A stretch of 64,000 nucleotides of DNA from Verpa conica (Eukaryota; Ascomycota; Pezizomycetes; Pezizales; Morchellaceae): NCBI GenBank assembly GCA_033030425.1, contig JAUFSD010000010.1, positions 372,001 through 436,000 of the forward strand, given 5' to 3'. The notes under the pieces were generated by a model that had not been told where the DNA came from, made no database searches, and worked only from the letters and a program-made list of their open reading frames with translations. Below, one piece after another: positions 11,284 to 22,159 of this stretch (position 1 is the first letter of the stretch; every line of letters begins with the position of its first letter). The position numbers and the translations under genes were made by a program.

Positions 11284-11446
11284 GGTGGGTCTTGGGGCCA
11301 CTGCAGTTAATTAAGTTAAATTTCGGTTTATGGGGGATTTTAAAGGGCAAACCTGACCCGGCCGGGGGATGGGGGGGGTTAGGGGTGGTTTCTTGGCGCG
11401 GTTCCCCGGAGAGTTTGGGGGACCGACCCCCCCATGACGAACACTA
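11284..11446 (-). mobile_element. MITE, family A, truncated inverted copy
   Basis: The reverse complement matches the first ~165 bp of the element at 2027-2303, including the terminal GACGAACACTA end (11436-11446), GGTTTGCCCTTTAAAATCCC, TTAATTAACTG and GTGGCCCC. The other terminal repeat is missing. Mismatches are scattered through the copy. Confidence 0.7.
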
Positions 11447-11680
11447 GTATCTACATGTACAGCTGACCTAAGACCTATACCGGTTTTTTAAGCAGGACGC
11501 GCCACCCTATTTTTACAATACCAGTCTGCCGGAAAAGGTTACGTAGTTGATTTTTGCCACCTTATCCCAACCTCTCAATGTCACAGGTTCCATAACAAAT
11601 AGCGTTTATATAATAATACTACGTGACAGGCTAAGAAAAAGTGACAAAGAAACACACATGTAGTTTAACAAAATAAAGTA

Positions 11681-13461
11681 CTAGAAGCCAAGAGTTTTTG
11701 TTTCATGGACCCCCCACAAAGCCCCCCACACAGCCAGGTATTGACTACCAACCATAAACCCTACCATAAACCCTACCATAAACACCACCATAAAAAGAAA
11801 ATAAGCTGGGGAAAGCATCCGAAAGCATGTCTGAAAAGTGGTACCTCCTGCTTCTTCCTTGGAAGGAGCGATTATTGCGGATCCCTGCAGCCGGGCGATA
11901 GTGCTTTTGATCGTATCGCGGTCCTCTCCCGTATGTACCATTGCAGCTAAAATAGCCGCGTACTGCTTAGAAATGGCTGTGCTAATTAGCTTCTGGTACA
12001 AAAAGCAGTGTTTATAGAACTTACTGTTTATCAGATTAGAAGTAGCAGCCATAAAATATTCCTCTAGCTCGTGTCGCTCAGCATCTTCATCGAAGGACGC
12101 CAATTGTACTTGGGGCTCAAGCTTGGGGGTTTGAGGACTAGAGGAGGTTGGTTCGGTGATTTCGAGAATCCCCAATAGCCCACTAGCCTTAGTAGTTTCG
12201 ATTTGTTCGGTGACCTCAAGTCCGGAAATCTGAGGGCCAGCCCCAGTGGCCCCAGTGATGTTGGGGGACCCCACCAGTGCTTGGGGTCCAAGTTTGGGGG
12301 CTTGAGGGTCAGGGGAGGTTGGTTCGGTGATCTCCAATGACGTGCTAGGCCCAAGTCTAGGAGTTTGAAGGCCAGCCCCAGCGTTCTCGACTGGTTCAGT
12401 AATCTCGGGGGACCCCAATGGCTCTTGAGGTTCAAGCTTTAAGGTTTGTGGACCAGTCTCGAAGGTTTCGGGAGACCCCAACGGTGCTCTAAGCTCAGGC
12501 CCGATCAGTTCGGGCGTTACAAATTCAGGCTCGGGGGTCTGGGTGCCAGTCCTAGTGGGCTTTGTCACTAGCGCCCTAGGGACTGGAGGCTCAATCGTAG
12601 CAACATCACCAAACCCAGCCGTATCCTCCTCCCCAGTCTCCTTAACCCCCCCCAGCTCATTGTCGGTCTGGACCCCAGTATCCCCCGTCATCGACCGACA
12701 CAGATACATCTGCTTGATCATACTCCCGCTTAAGCCAGCTATCTCTTCCCTGACCCCCTTTATGATAACCTCTTTGACCCCCTCAATGGTCTTAATCTCT
12801 TCCTTCAACTTCCCCTTAGTCTCTTCCAGGACCCTAAGCTCTTCATTAATCTCTTCCTTCATCTTCCCCTTAGTCTCTTCCAGGGCCCTAAGCTCTTCAT
12901 TAATCTCATTCAGGTCATTAAGCCTTCCATGGTATTGCTTTATTATGTCCTTCCACCGCTCAACGAACATTCTGGGTGTATCCTGGGCATCTAGAGGGCG
13001 ATGTTAGTTTGTTCTCTAATAGGCCGAATATTAGAGAACCTACCATTGATACGCCCCAGATTTACCCCTGCACCCCCGCGTGCCCCTGAACTATCCGGAT
13101 CAAACACAGTTATGCCTTCTAGATTTTCTTCCAGGTCCTTCTTCCAGAGGGCTGTGGAAAACTGTGCTAGAACGCTAAAGGAATCCTCTTGCACAGGGGT
13201 CTTATCGTCGTCGTCCCCAAAATGTTCAGGAGATGAGGATTGAACATCTAAAGATATACCTGCAATTGGGAGAATTTTTAGGGCCGAGGATGAGGAAGGA
13301 GAACTTGGAAGTGATTGTAGAAGAGGAGAGCTCTGAGGAGAATTTTGGGGTGGGGGAGAACCCGGGATTTGGGGGACTTGGGATTTATTTGGCTTTTTGC
13401 CTTTTCTTCTACCTCTCCTCGTCTTGGTGGCTGTGGTTCTCGCAATATCGTTATTACCCAT
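11681..13461 (-). CDS. coiled-coil, repeat-rich protein with C-terminal membrane segment
   Basis: Two exons, 13461-13044 and 12990-11681, join across a 53-nt intron (GTAGGT donor, ACTAAC branch, CTCTAG acceptor) into one frame of 575 codons. The order is: a basic, Ser/Pro-rich N-terminus (TRRGRRKGKK); a linker; a coiled coil made of a near-exact duplication (INEELRALEETKGKMKEE, then the same with RV and KL); a central region of about five degenerate repeats around LGSPEITEP and PQTPKLGPQ; a helical block; and a hydrophobic segment rich in FMVGFMVG repeats. The last reflects a DNA microsatellite of CATAAACCCTAC units at 11755-11790. Three tandem GTTTGATGC copies lie just 5' of the ATG. The family is unknown; a tail-anchored membrane protein is one reading. 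It could be fast-evolving. Confidence 0.6.
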
Positions 13462-13917
13462 TGTGTTTGATGCGTTTGATGCGTTTGATGCGTATTTCTT
13501 TCTTTAACGTGCTTCCACCGTGACTCCTGCGCTCCTCTATATAGGCTATGTTAGAGGATACCGAGTGATGATCTATGAACTATAGTTACGATAGTTGGAC
13601 CACCGATCACACCTCCATAGTTTTACAAATCCACCCAATATGTTGGGAGGGAGGGCACATGATAGAAAATGTTTACCAATCCGTGAATACTACTTGTATC
13701 TATCCTCTGGTCAGATAATAGTTGAGGACATCTTAGTTGACCACAAGTCGTTCTGATTTATGTTTAGCTCGATAGTCTTGCAAGAACCGAAACACCCCCG
13801 ACCCCATGTTGGTTCATCAGTAAATAATTCCCTAAATAACCACCCTATAGGTAATGTTATAGTCTGAGAAGAACTCTTCTATGGCAGAATGACAGCGCTA
13901 TCATCACCTGAGTACAG

Positions 13918-14190
13918 CTATATAGCAGCTAGCAGAAGTAGGAAATAGTCCCAAACCAAATACAGTATGAATTCTAACAAAACTAACCTTAAACCCCGAT
14001 ACCCCCATTCTACAGAATACGGGGCTAAGGGATCGTCACTAAAGTCTTTAGCGCTCAACCTTGAGAGGTCAATGTGTTGATCCTCTAATGTTTCGAAAAT
14101 AGTGCCTTCCCCTGGCGCCTGACTTCTACTCCAATCCCAGTGCGTCTTGAGATAGCATCCACTAGGCATTAGTCCCGCCTGAGAATCCAC
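13918..14190 (-). CDS. possible small protein
   Basis: A 90-codon frame from an ATG at 14190. Its first two thirds are compositionally ordinary (HWDWSRSQAPGEGTIFET, DLSRLSAKDFSDDPLAPYS) and its end is strongly hydrophobic (LVLLEFILYLVWDYFLLLL). There is a possible donor (GGTTTAAGG) where composition changes, so the hydrophobic tail may be intron. No family is recognised, and it could be chance. Confidence 0.25.
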   Translation of the reverse strand: MDSQAGLMPSGCYLKTHWDWSRSQAPGEGTIFETLEDQHIDLSRLSAKDFSDDPLAPYSVEWGYRGLRLVLLEFILYLVWDYFLLLLAAI

Positions 14191-15452
14191 GTATCTAATA
14201 ACACAGGATTAACGTAGATCAACTATTTTGGTTTTAATTCCCTTATTGATAGATCGAATAATATAGAGCTATTCTGTGATATGTGGCATGCATTTTCACC
14301 GTCTGAGTGACACTCTATGAATCACCAGTACTTGAATAATGCTGGGACAAACTAACCTACACCACATCGTACCAACCCAACTCTTCCCAATATCCTAGAA
14401 ACAACTGTCGGTTATGACAACAATTCTTCCATCTTATTGGGACATAACTTGATCAACCTAGGTTGATTTACTCCCAGCGTTTGGCTTAGCAATTCCTGAG
14501 AACTGGAACTTCATTCTACATCCAACGCCTCTGAGCTAGAATGAAGTATTAACCGAGGGAAATACAGCCGTTCATCTGGTTGCGACGAGCATCGTCTTGT
14601 GACGAACAGGGATTATATCAAGTGCCTTGTAAGAAAAGAAAAAAAGTCAAGTCAAGATACTTTACTACCTATTGGCCCCGAACCCCCTTGTTCGTCGCCA
14701 GGCGGTACTCATCACGACCAGGTGAACGACTGTACCTATCATATAGCAGTATTATTAACAGTGTGGGGCCTAAACATGAACTTTCTATTCTAACGTAATG
14801 ATGGCGTGGTTTTAAATTTGAGAAGCAATTATCGATTGCCGCGATTTGTTTCTGTTAGATAATAGTGATCTAGCGTTAAATAAGCGCTAGCAGTATGCTC
14901 AACATCTTCCACCTGGTTGTCATTAGAGGTGACGTAGGACATGCCGGAAAACCCGTGGTGGTGTAGTCGTTATGGCTGCGAATAACTAGTGGTAGTACAA
15001 GATATGCACCTGTGATTTCTGTTACCGATCGCCGCGAGTGATAGCCAAAGAAAAGCACAGTATGAGCCCGATGCTTTCCATCCGGGATTATCTGCACTTG
15101 AGTATGCTTAATAGGAGAGTTATAGAAGATGCTTAGCGCTTTGCCTCAACTGTAAATCTGCTAAATTTTATAAGTACGTATGCTCGGCCATAGTACAAAG
15201 GTTATAATTAGATCGAGCGCAATATATATAGTTTTCTTTATTTGGCGCCTGAATTCTATCCTTCGACCCTAGTGCTATGTAAAAGTTATCTTCAATAGCT
15301 GTCGGTTGGATAGTATATCCAAAATTAGCCCACGGCAAGGATCGACCGTAGGCCAAATCATGATCTATCACTCGGCAATCTACTTCATATATTAAATACT
15401 TGTCAAGAGCTTGCTAGCAACCCCTCCCCTAAAAAAATCAACAAATGAAAAG
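14191..15452. other. stretch without a supported gene
   Basis: Short overlapping frames at 14580-14800 and 14876-15371 show no recognisable motif and no splice support. I see no ordered repeats. Confidence 0.4.
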
Positions 15453-16169
15453 ATGACTTCTAGGAGAAGAAAATTAAATTATGAACGGGCTACTCGGGCG
15501 TGCGGTAAGCCAGTCCTGTGGACAATATTACAGTTTTCCTGTATTCCACTAATGATCACCTAGATACCTGTAGGCGTCAAAAGATGCGCTGTTCACATGA
15601 GAGGTCTGGGATAAAGCCCTGTGAAAGGTGTGATCGCCTTAAGAAGGAATGCACCTATTCTAATCCTCGTAGGTGTTCACCGCTGGCGTTGCAGCTATGC
15701 GTTTATGTCTATCTTACTCAGTGGGTGCTTATCAGGCCTCGAGAAAGGACTAGAAGAAGATTACCTCACCACCATTGCATCGATTCAGAAGATCTGCGAT
15801 AGTAATCATGATGGAAATTTTCAGGCTTACCAAAAAAGCCTGGCCCCTCGGACTTCCAGTTCCGTTATGCCACCCCACAAAAAGAACCCTGTCCCTTTTA
15901 CCATTATCTCATATTCTACCCCCCCCAATCCCAGCAACGATACCTCACAAAAGGTGGATTTTGTGGTTAAGAGTACCGTGGGGGACGAAGATCAAAACTA
16001 CAATTGTGGGTTTTGTGATAAGAGGTACATAAGTCTTACGTCTTCTATTGAGCACAATTGTGGTATTGAACGCCTTGAATCACTGTTTCAGCTGTTACTT
16101 GTACGAACTCCCATTCATCTAGTTTTTCTGTCGCAATCACTGGGGATATTGCCTAATATCGGCAAGTGA
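15453..16169 (+). CDS. short Zn2Cys6 (fungal binuclear cluster) protein
   Basis: Exons 15453-15504, 15564-15672 and 15722-16169 join through introns of 59 nt (GTAAGC donor, ACTAAT branch) and 49 nt. The product is 202 aa. The first intron splits the zinc cluster: joined, it reads RACDTCRRQKMRC, then KPCERCDRLKKECTY, giving all six cysteines in C-x2-C-x6-C and C-x2-C-x6-C spacing, preceded by a basic N-terminus (TSRRRKLNYER). This domain binds DNA in ascomycete regulators. No fungal-specific middle homology region follows. The C-terminal half holds a Ser/Pro linker and a degenerate zinc-finger-like CGFCDKRYIS. The protein is far shorter than typical regulators (500-900 aa), so it may be a truncated paralogue or a DNA-binding-only competitor. 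Confidence 0.7.
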
Positions 16170-17402
16170 ATAGAGACACAGCTTGTGATGTGGCAAAAGA
16201 AGATCGGAATCGTAGAGAAGAATGGAAAGAACTCCGGGTCTGAATGAATGAATCATAAATACATGGAAGAACTCCGGGTCTCATTTGTAGGTTGTGAAAT
16301 CCAACATATCATGTCAATCTTATTATATATAGCACTGAGAGAAATTTGCAGTCGGAGGAAGAGTCACGTATCAGGAAGATTTCTGGGTTTTACAAATAAT
16401 GTTTTCTCTGGGAGTGTATTAATAAAAATAAACATTTTACACGCTCTCTTATTTTTCCTACTACAGTATAATACTAATCCTACACAATTCTATTCAATGC
16501 TCAAGCTTGCAATACTAGGGTGATCAGCTGGACAAACAAAGTATCAGTCGAGGAATCTAATGGGACAAAGTGTAGCCAAGCTAGAGAATGCCACAATTAT
16601 ACTCCTCGAGTCGGTAGGTACCGTATGATTCTTGTCAGAAGCTTCATCAGCATGTGGTAACATAGAGTCTTGTTTTTATTTGCATACAGCTGCACCATCC
16701 TCTTTGTATGATATAACTCACTGTTTTCTGATGCTGTACTATAGATAACCTTTTGGGTCTGTTGGTAGGGATTACATAGCCGCACGCGTATACAGGGGAC
16801 CTTTCCTGGCCTGTTATAAAGTACAGGATGTGTGACCGGAGGGTTTCAGCTCGGGTTCAGTTCTCCGCGAGGCCCGATCGCCTCTTGATTATTTTAGATT
16901 GGATGTAATATCAAAGCTCTTCCTTTTGGTAGCCATTGTTGTATGGGTTATCCAAGTTCGTCTTGCTAGTTATAAGTTATAAAACAAGAATTTATTGCCA
17001 AGTGATAGTCTATGACCAAGATTCTGAAGCCGTGTGTGTAGTAGTCCTTGCAATCGGTCTTGGGGTAGGTTTTGTGCTCAGCTTATCTAGTGGCGTTCAA
17101 ATTACTGCCTTTTAAAATAGCACATACGTATACTACTATAGGAGCGAGACACCACCCATCCCCCTAGCCTATCACACCCGTGATGCTTCAGGGTCTCTAG
17201 AATTTTTGGGGCGCGTACGTAGGCAAGAAGCCTACATGGCCTTCTTGTAATGGAATACGTACGCGTACCCAGCCAGCAGCTCATGCAGACGGCTATAAGT
17301 CTCGGCAGTACACAGAACAGAAAGGAGAGGCGATAGGCTCCCTGCAACGCAAATTTACTTCACACTACTTATTTTGCACCAATCTTATGTCTTACAAGAT
17401 CC
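16170..17402. other. stretch without a supported gene
   Basis: A short direct repeat, GGAAGAACTCCGGGTCT, occurs around 16265 with a near copy (one extra A) at 16223. The remaining frames have biased composition and no motif. Confidence 0.4.
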
Positions 17403-17405
17403 TCG

Positions 17406-17896
17406 GTGAAAAAGCAGGGGAAACGCCCACACAAAGACGGGCCAACGGCTAAAAACCCTCCAGCTAAAAAGTAGAGCCACTGGAGCAAAGAAGAGAACTC
17501 AACTCTTGTAGAGTTACGAGGAGATAAAATTAGTTGGAAAGAAATTTCAGAAAGGATTGCTGGGAGATCTGAAATATCATGCAGGCTCCACCATCAGAAC
17601 TATTTGGAACGCGAGCACGAGTGGAGTACGGAGGAGGTCGTTAGATTTGCTCGATTATATGAAAGGTGAGGGTAAATCCTAAACGGCTTGATCAAAGATG
17701 TAGCGGGCTAAACGACTAATTCTTTTTTTTTTTTAAAAAAAAAAGACTTAAACAAAAAATTTGGAGTGAAATCGCAGCGGAAATGAAGATTCCCTGGAAG
17801 GCGGTCGAAAAAATACACTGGGAATTTGGTGAGGAAGAGATGGCAAGACTTGCTGTTGAAACATCCTCACAGGGTTCAGGAGAGCGTGAAGATTGA
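17406..17896 (+). pseudogene. Myb/SANT-like DNA-binding protein with one in-frame stop
   Basis: Exon pieces 17406-17665 and 17746-17896 join across an 80-nt intron (GTGAGG donor, poly-T/A tract, AAAG acceptor). The joined frame gives a Myb-like repeat: HWSKEENSTLVELR, ISWKEISERIAGRSEISC, then EHEWSTEEVVRFARLYER. After the junction come KIWSEIAAEMKIPWKAVE and HWEFGEEEMARLA, the typical C-terminal half of small fungal Myb proteins with W-spaced helices. Immediately before the first Trp there is an in-frame TAG (17472-17474), and I find no ATG downstream of it before the domain. The upstream frame (KKQGKRPHKDG) looks coding. A CAG to TAG change would explain it. So this is either a recent pseudogene or a gene with an unrecognised exon. 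Confidence 0.6.
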
Positions 17897-17899
17897 TCA

Positions 17900-18340
17900 G
17901 ACCTGTCGGTAAAAGATAGTCTCGATTTGGAAAAGAAGAAGCCTGTAAGTGAGGGGTCATGAGAGCGCCTGTACTTCTACTCGTTTTTTTATTATTAAAG
18001 CTGGAAGTATAGTATGTAGACGAAAATTTAGCCTATCTAAGACGCCTTAGTTAGTTGGAGTTCCCCTAGGGGATAACACTCAAAATTCTTTCTCTCTAAA
18101 GTATCACATGTAATTGATGGGATCAAGACCTTAGCAGAGATGATGCCCCCTTGCGTAGCACACGTTGTCTGATGTTCAAGGAACGGCAACTCCCACGGGA
18201 GTTAATTAGATGGAGCCAGCTCAGAACAGCTCAGAATGAGAACGGCCGAGATTAGTGCTAGATCCCCTATTCTATTATGATTTGGAATAACAAGGAGCTT
18301 GCATGAGTACCAATGACAGGACGTTTTGGGGGTTGGCTAG
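17900..18340. other. gene-free stretch
   Basis: I see nothing supportable here. Confidence 0.4.
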
Positions 18341-18587
18341 TACTCGTAGTCGTCAAGCGTTTCCGGAATATGGTAATGGGGAGAGCGGCATGCCTATCTC
18401 ACAAGCTCACATTGTCAGCTTATGTGATTTCATTATTCGTCAAAACTAAGGATTATCTTTCTTTAGTCCTCAGCCCCCTAAAATTCAACCTATTGCTGCC
18501 TCAAGCCTTGTGCATTTGATGGATCTCAGTGAGCGACATGGCGTTCCCAGTCACCCTGTTCCGGAAACGCTTGACAACTACAAGTAC
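18341..18587. repeat. inverted repeat pair
   Basis: TACTCGTAGTCGTCAAGCGT followed by TTCCGGAA (18341-18368) is mirrored by TTCCGGAAACGCTTGACAAC continuing to 18587, about 28-bp arms with ~190 bp between. A diverged copy of the left arm and its flank (TAGTCGTCGAGCATTTCCAG, then AATATG) sits at 26841-26876. This looks like a non-coding dispersed repeat with terminal inversions. Confidence 0.55.
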
Positions 18588-18625
18588 ATACGTGGTCGCG
18601 TTGGGAAACCAATTAGCGGCCGGCC

Positions 18626-18795
18626 GGCTCCTAGCCCTGCACGCTGGACAGGTTCTGACAGGTTAGACATGGTGTGACCCGGGAGCTCAGCCCCGCACGC
18701 TGCGCGAGTTTCGGGAGGTTAGACATGGTGTGAGTGGGGGCTCAGCCTCGCATGTTGCGCGAGTTTCGAGAGGTTACACATAGTGTGATCGGGAA
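18626..18795. repeat. ~55-bp tandem repeat, about three copies
   Basis: Successive units share GCTCAGCC(C/T)CGCA, TGCGCGAGTTTCG and GAGGTTAGACATGGTGTGA, with the first copy more diverged. GC-rich relative to its surroundings. Confidence 0.65.
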
Positions 18796-18889
18796 GGGAG
18801 CCTGCATAGGTAACACAATGCTAAGCGATCCTCAAAGAGTTGTGATAATGTGATTGGGTTGGACCAACGAACGCCTCTAGTGTTCCACC

Positions 18890-19195
18890 AGTTACAGTAT
18901 CCGGTAGAATTATTGTGAAATTGTGGTGTGCAAGACCAATGACCTTGATTGGACTTCTTGGCCCTCGGCAAAGATTCCAGCATCAGTATTGGTTGCTCAT
19001 AACCCATGTTTCCAAAATAATTCTACCGGAAACTGTACAGCTTCCGGCAACAAAGATCGAGAAACGTGGGGTTCGAACTTAGGGTTTCCATTGACCTTTT
19101 GGTCTTGTGGCAAAGATTCCAGCAATTATACTGGCTGTAGGGCCCCTGCTCACTGACCCTGGTTTCTCGATCTTTATTGCTAGAGACTATACCAC
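18890..19195. repeat. nested inverted and direct repeats
   Basis: CCGGTAGAATTATT (about 18901) is mirrored by AATAATTCTACCGG (about 19018). GGCAACAAAGATCGAGAAAC (about 19047) is mirrored by GGTTTCTCGATCTTTATTGC (about 19161). GCAAAGATTCCAGCA occurs twice in direct orientation (about 18969 and 19111). A GGTTCGAAC box near 19060 resembles a pol III B box but no tRNA can be folded around it. Confidence 0.55.
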
Positions 19196-19198
19196 TAT

Positions 19199-19919
19199 CA
19201 ACTGAAATACTCATACTTTAACTAAGACATAGTTGGTACCAGCGCCGAATTATGTCAGTGCACCTCAGTGAATGCACCATGCTTATCAGGCCTACTGTAT
19301 TGCAGAGAAAAACTATCACTTGACGCAACCTTTAAATCCATCAAAATTCCTATTTCTCAGCCTTGCTACATCATTACAACCATACCATACCGAATAACTA
19401 CGATGAAAGCTCCCAAATGGCAGAACCCCGCCCCCTCAGCCCCCCCGACCTCCCAAGTTACTGGAGATCGAAATTTCCGAATAACAAACGCCCAGCAAGA
19501 AGTGCAGGAATATGAACCAAGAAGTGAACTTTTTATACTATTCCGCTACCAATCCTATTATTTATAGAGTATATACCAATTAATTTACTACGCTTAGCTC
19601 CGCCGCCCACTCCAGCTAGTTCAGAATGCCAAAACAGCCCTGAACCCGTAAATCTCAGAGTAATGCTTCAAGGGCTTGGGGTAATTCTACAACCTACACT
19701 ATGAGAATATCCTAACTGACAATTCTCTAGGATATTTTCCCTGGTCGGCTTGTTGTACAAGATTCGGGGGCTTTGTAGCCTGGCTGTACCTTCCACCTAC
19801 CAGCCTCAAGAAGTGCTAGCTACATGTAGTTACTGAATATCCTCGTATGAGCTGCTCTTGTGGGCCAAGGAGTCTATTTTTTTTCCCCGGTGATAGAAGT
19901 AATAACATTCCTACATTGA
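19199..19919. other. stretch without a supported gene
   Basis: One plus-strand frame (19268-19567) has Pro-rich, ordinary composition but no motif or splice support. I see no repeats. Confidence 0.35.
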
Positions 19920-20144
19920 TATTGTTGGGGGACAAAAATAACCGCCCACCTATGACAGCCATATCCTCCTTCCAACCCCACATAGGCACTAAAACAATAA
20001 TTGAAAGAACAGGAAGCTAAACTATAGGGAGAATTGAGTGTTAGTTTGTTTGCTATTAATTTTATACAGTAGGGGAATGTATTATGTTAATGGGGGGTCC
20101 TAATTGCCATGTGGGTGGGCGGTTATTTATGTCCCCCAACAATA
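19920..20144. mobile_element. MITE, family B
   Basis: A 225-bp element with ~32-bp imperfect terminal inverted repeats, TATTGTTGGGGGACAAAAAT on the left and the inverse of TATTGTTGGGGGACATAAAT on the right, each continuing with AACCGCCCACC. The flanking TA on both sides fits a Tc1/mariner-type target duplication. Internal sequence is AT-rich and non-coding. Confidence 0.8.
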
Positions 20145-20395
20145 TTTCTTTAAATAGCCGGGTCTAAATTTCCCGCTATAAATAAAAAATATATAATTTT
20201 CAGGCCTAACACTATGAAAATGTATGAAATAAAAGACCTAAATCCAAGTCCAAAAACACTGCATAAAATTCACAGCTAAGCTAGTTCAGCATATCACTAA
20301 TACTAAGGGAGTTTCCAGGTGCTTGCATGATGTTAGCAATACAGATTATTAGAATAATTATTAAGGTGTACTCACGGGAGTCAGGTTGGCTAGGC

Positions 20396-20830
20396 TCAAG
20401 CTCGTTGTTTGGTGCCTTCGCCTGGTCTTTAGATAATACAGAATATAAGTTTAATTCAGAATATAAGTTTAATTCAGTCGAGAGTGAATATTAACTCACT
20501 GCTTCTTTCCTTCTCCATATCCCACTGATGCTTTCCTTTAAATACCAAATCAAAAGCATCCTCAATCAACTTCTCAGTTGTTCTTTCTGAAGAAAGAGTG
20601 GGGTATTGACCGCGTACTTCCGCTCTCAGAAGTCTTTGGGTGTCAATCGGGAGATTGCCAAATCGTGGCATGCCTCTAGTTGTGCATTCCCGCGCCTGCT
20701 CGTAAACGGTACTCCCTGGTCGCGACTTCTCTACGGTATTTTTAAACCAGCGCTTTATGCTTATTGCGACGATATCAGGGGCACCAATCTGCGACTCGAG
20801 CCTCCTCCAAATGTGTCCAGGCTTTGACAT
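20396..20830 (-). CDS. hypothetical small protein
   Basis: From an ATG at 20830 the frame encodes IWRRLESQIGAPDIVAIS, then a basic, helical protein (RWFKNTVEKSRPGS, DTQRLLRAEVRGQYPTL, DAFDLVFKGKHQWD). A GTGAGT donor at 20499 and an acceptor at 20422 would replace the unspliced C-terminus by a short exon ending at 20396. Two direct copies of GAATATAAGTTTAATTCA lie in that intron. A TATATAAG box lies about 70 bp upstream on the same strand (near 20895). The family is not recognised. The clear promoter-like box, splice signals and balanced composition support a gene of about 118 aa. Confidence 0.45.
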
Positions 20831-21149
20831 GGTGGAAAGGGGAGAGTTGGCGAGGAGAGAGATTGAGAATTGTGAGAAGTGGGGTTGATCACTTATATAA
20901 GATGTTACCCTGCTGCTCCGCGCACGTGCGCAGCCTCTGACTCAACTAAGGCTACACTACATAGGTAAATAACGTTTGACCCATGTAACGGATGTGTTTG
21001 ATCGACACAACTGAGAAAGTGCATGCATGAGCCAATAAGCTTATGAAGGGAGGTGTGACCCCTAGACGGAGATCCTCACACTAGTACAATACCGGTTATG
21101 AGACACCTCCGATGGGGACTAGTCGCTAGCCGGATCTTGTACTAGGGGT

Positions 21150-21800
21150 AGGGGGATGAACATGGAACGGGTCTCACAGCTTTTCTATGGTGACCCATAT
21201 ATACTTGTCCGCCAGCATAAGAACCCGGAAACAGGGGGGGTGCGCACGGAGATGTCTCGGAGCTACAGATTCACCTGAAATCTGCAAATAAGGTAAATAC
21301 CGTACCTACTCGAAAAATTCGCTATCTCCAGTCTCAGCTGTGTTAAATCCGGACCAGAGAGAGTAAGGCTTGGTTTGAGGATTAGGGTTAAGTTGGGTCT
21401 CAAGAACGAATAATATTGAAGGCTTGACTTAAGTGGGTACTATGCACAAAACCCACCATTCAAAGGGGATCCACAAACCCTATCCCACTCCTAAGCTTCC
21501 GCCGACCCTTCCTCTCTCTGGTCCGGATATAATATATCTGAGACCGGAGATAGCGAATTTTTCGAGTAGATACGGTAACTAGCTATGATTCCCAATATTA
21601 GACAGGTTCAGAAAGATTCCATTACCAAGAATGGCATATAATTCAATACATAATGCCAAAATTTATACCACCGCCACTTATCTACCCCCCCCAGTCATGC
21701 CAGTGCGTACCCCTCCTGTTTCCGGGTTCTTATGCTGGCGGACAAGTACTGCTGGGCGTGAGATACCTATTAGTGAAACTACTCTCAAGCCCCACTTACG
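21150..21800. repeat. large imperfect inverted repeat (foldback element)
   Basis: Outer arms: TACTTGTCCGCCAGCATAAG with GAACCCGGAAACAGG (21202-21235) is inverted at 21715-21748. Inner arms: ACCGTACCTACTCGAAAAAT with TCGCTATCTCCAGTCTCAG and TCCGGACCAGAGAGAG (21297-21363) is inverted at 21511-21577. The right side carries ~130 bp of extra sequence between outer and inner arms. No coding capacity is evident. This is consistent with a foldback or MITE-like element with an internal insertion or deletion. Confidence 0.75.
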
Positions 21801-22159
21801 TACCTCACCCCACTTACTTTAGCCATTTTCGCACCTATTCGGCTATGCAACTCCAAACACTTATAAACAAACTTCACCCATCATCATGAGAATCACACCT
21901 AGAGACTTTCTACTCCACTATAGGAAACAGAAAGAGTCTGAGGACAAGGCTAGAGTATCACTAGATTTTTAGAGCTAAATATTTTGAACTGAATTCGTGG
22001 CATTTATGTGAATCTCATACTCTTATTTAAGTACTTCTTGCTTGATTTCAATCAGTGTTGACGGTAATACTCAAACGATTCTGTGTGACTCATCCTAGCT
22101 TTGTAAATGAGTTATTTTATGACTCTATGGGGAACACCATAGTCAAAGAGGGGTAAAAT

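Noticed and set aside
11750..11795. AAACCCTACC repeats resembling telomeric sequence
   Set aside because: They encode the in-frame FMVG repeat at the end of the 11.7-13.5 kb gene and are not TTAGGG arrays.
12543..13523. Long plus-strand frames opposite the coiled-coil gene
   Set aside because: They are antisense shadows; the minus strand has the joined splice, coiled-coil pattern and repeats.
19055..19075. GGTTCGAAC box suggesting a tRNA or SINE
   Set aside because: No A box at the right distance and no cloverleaf could be drawn; the box lies within a set of inverted repeats.
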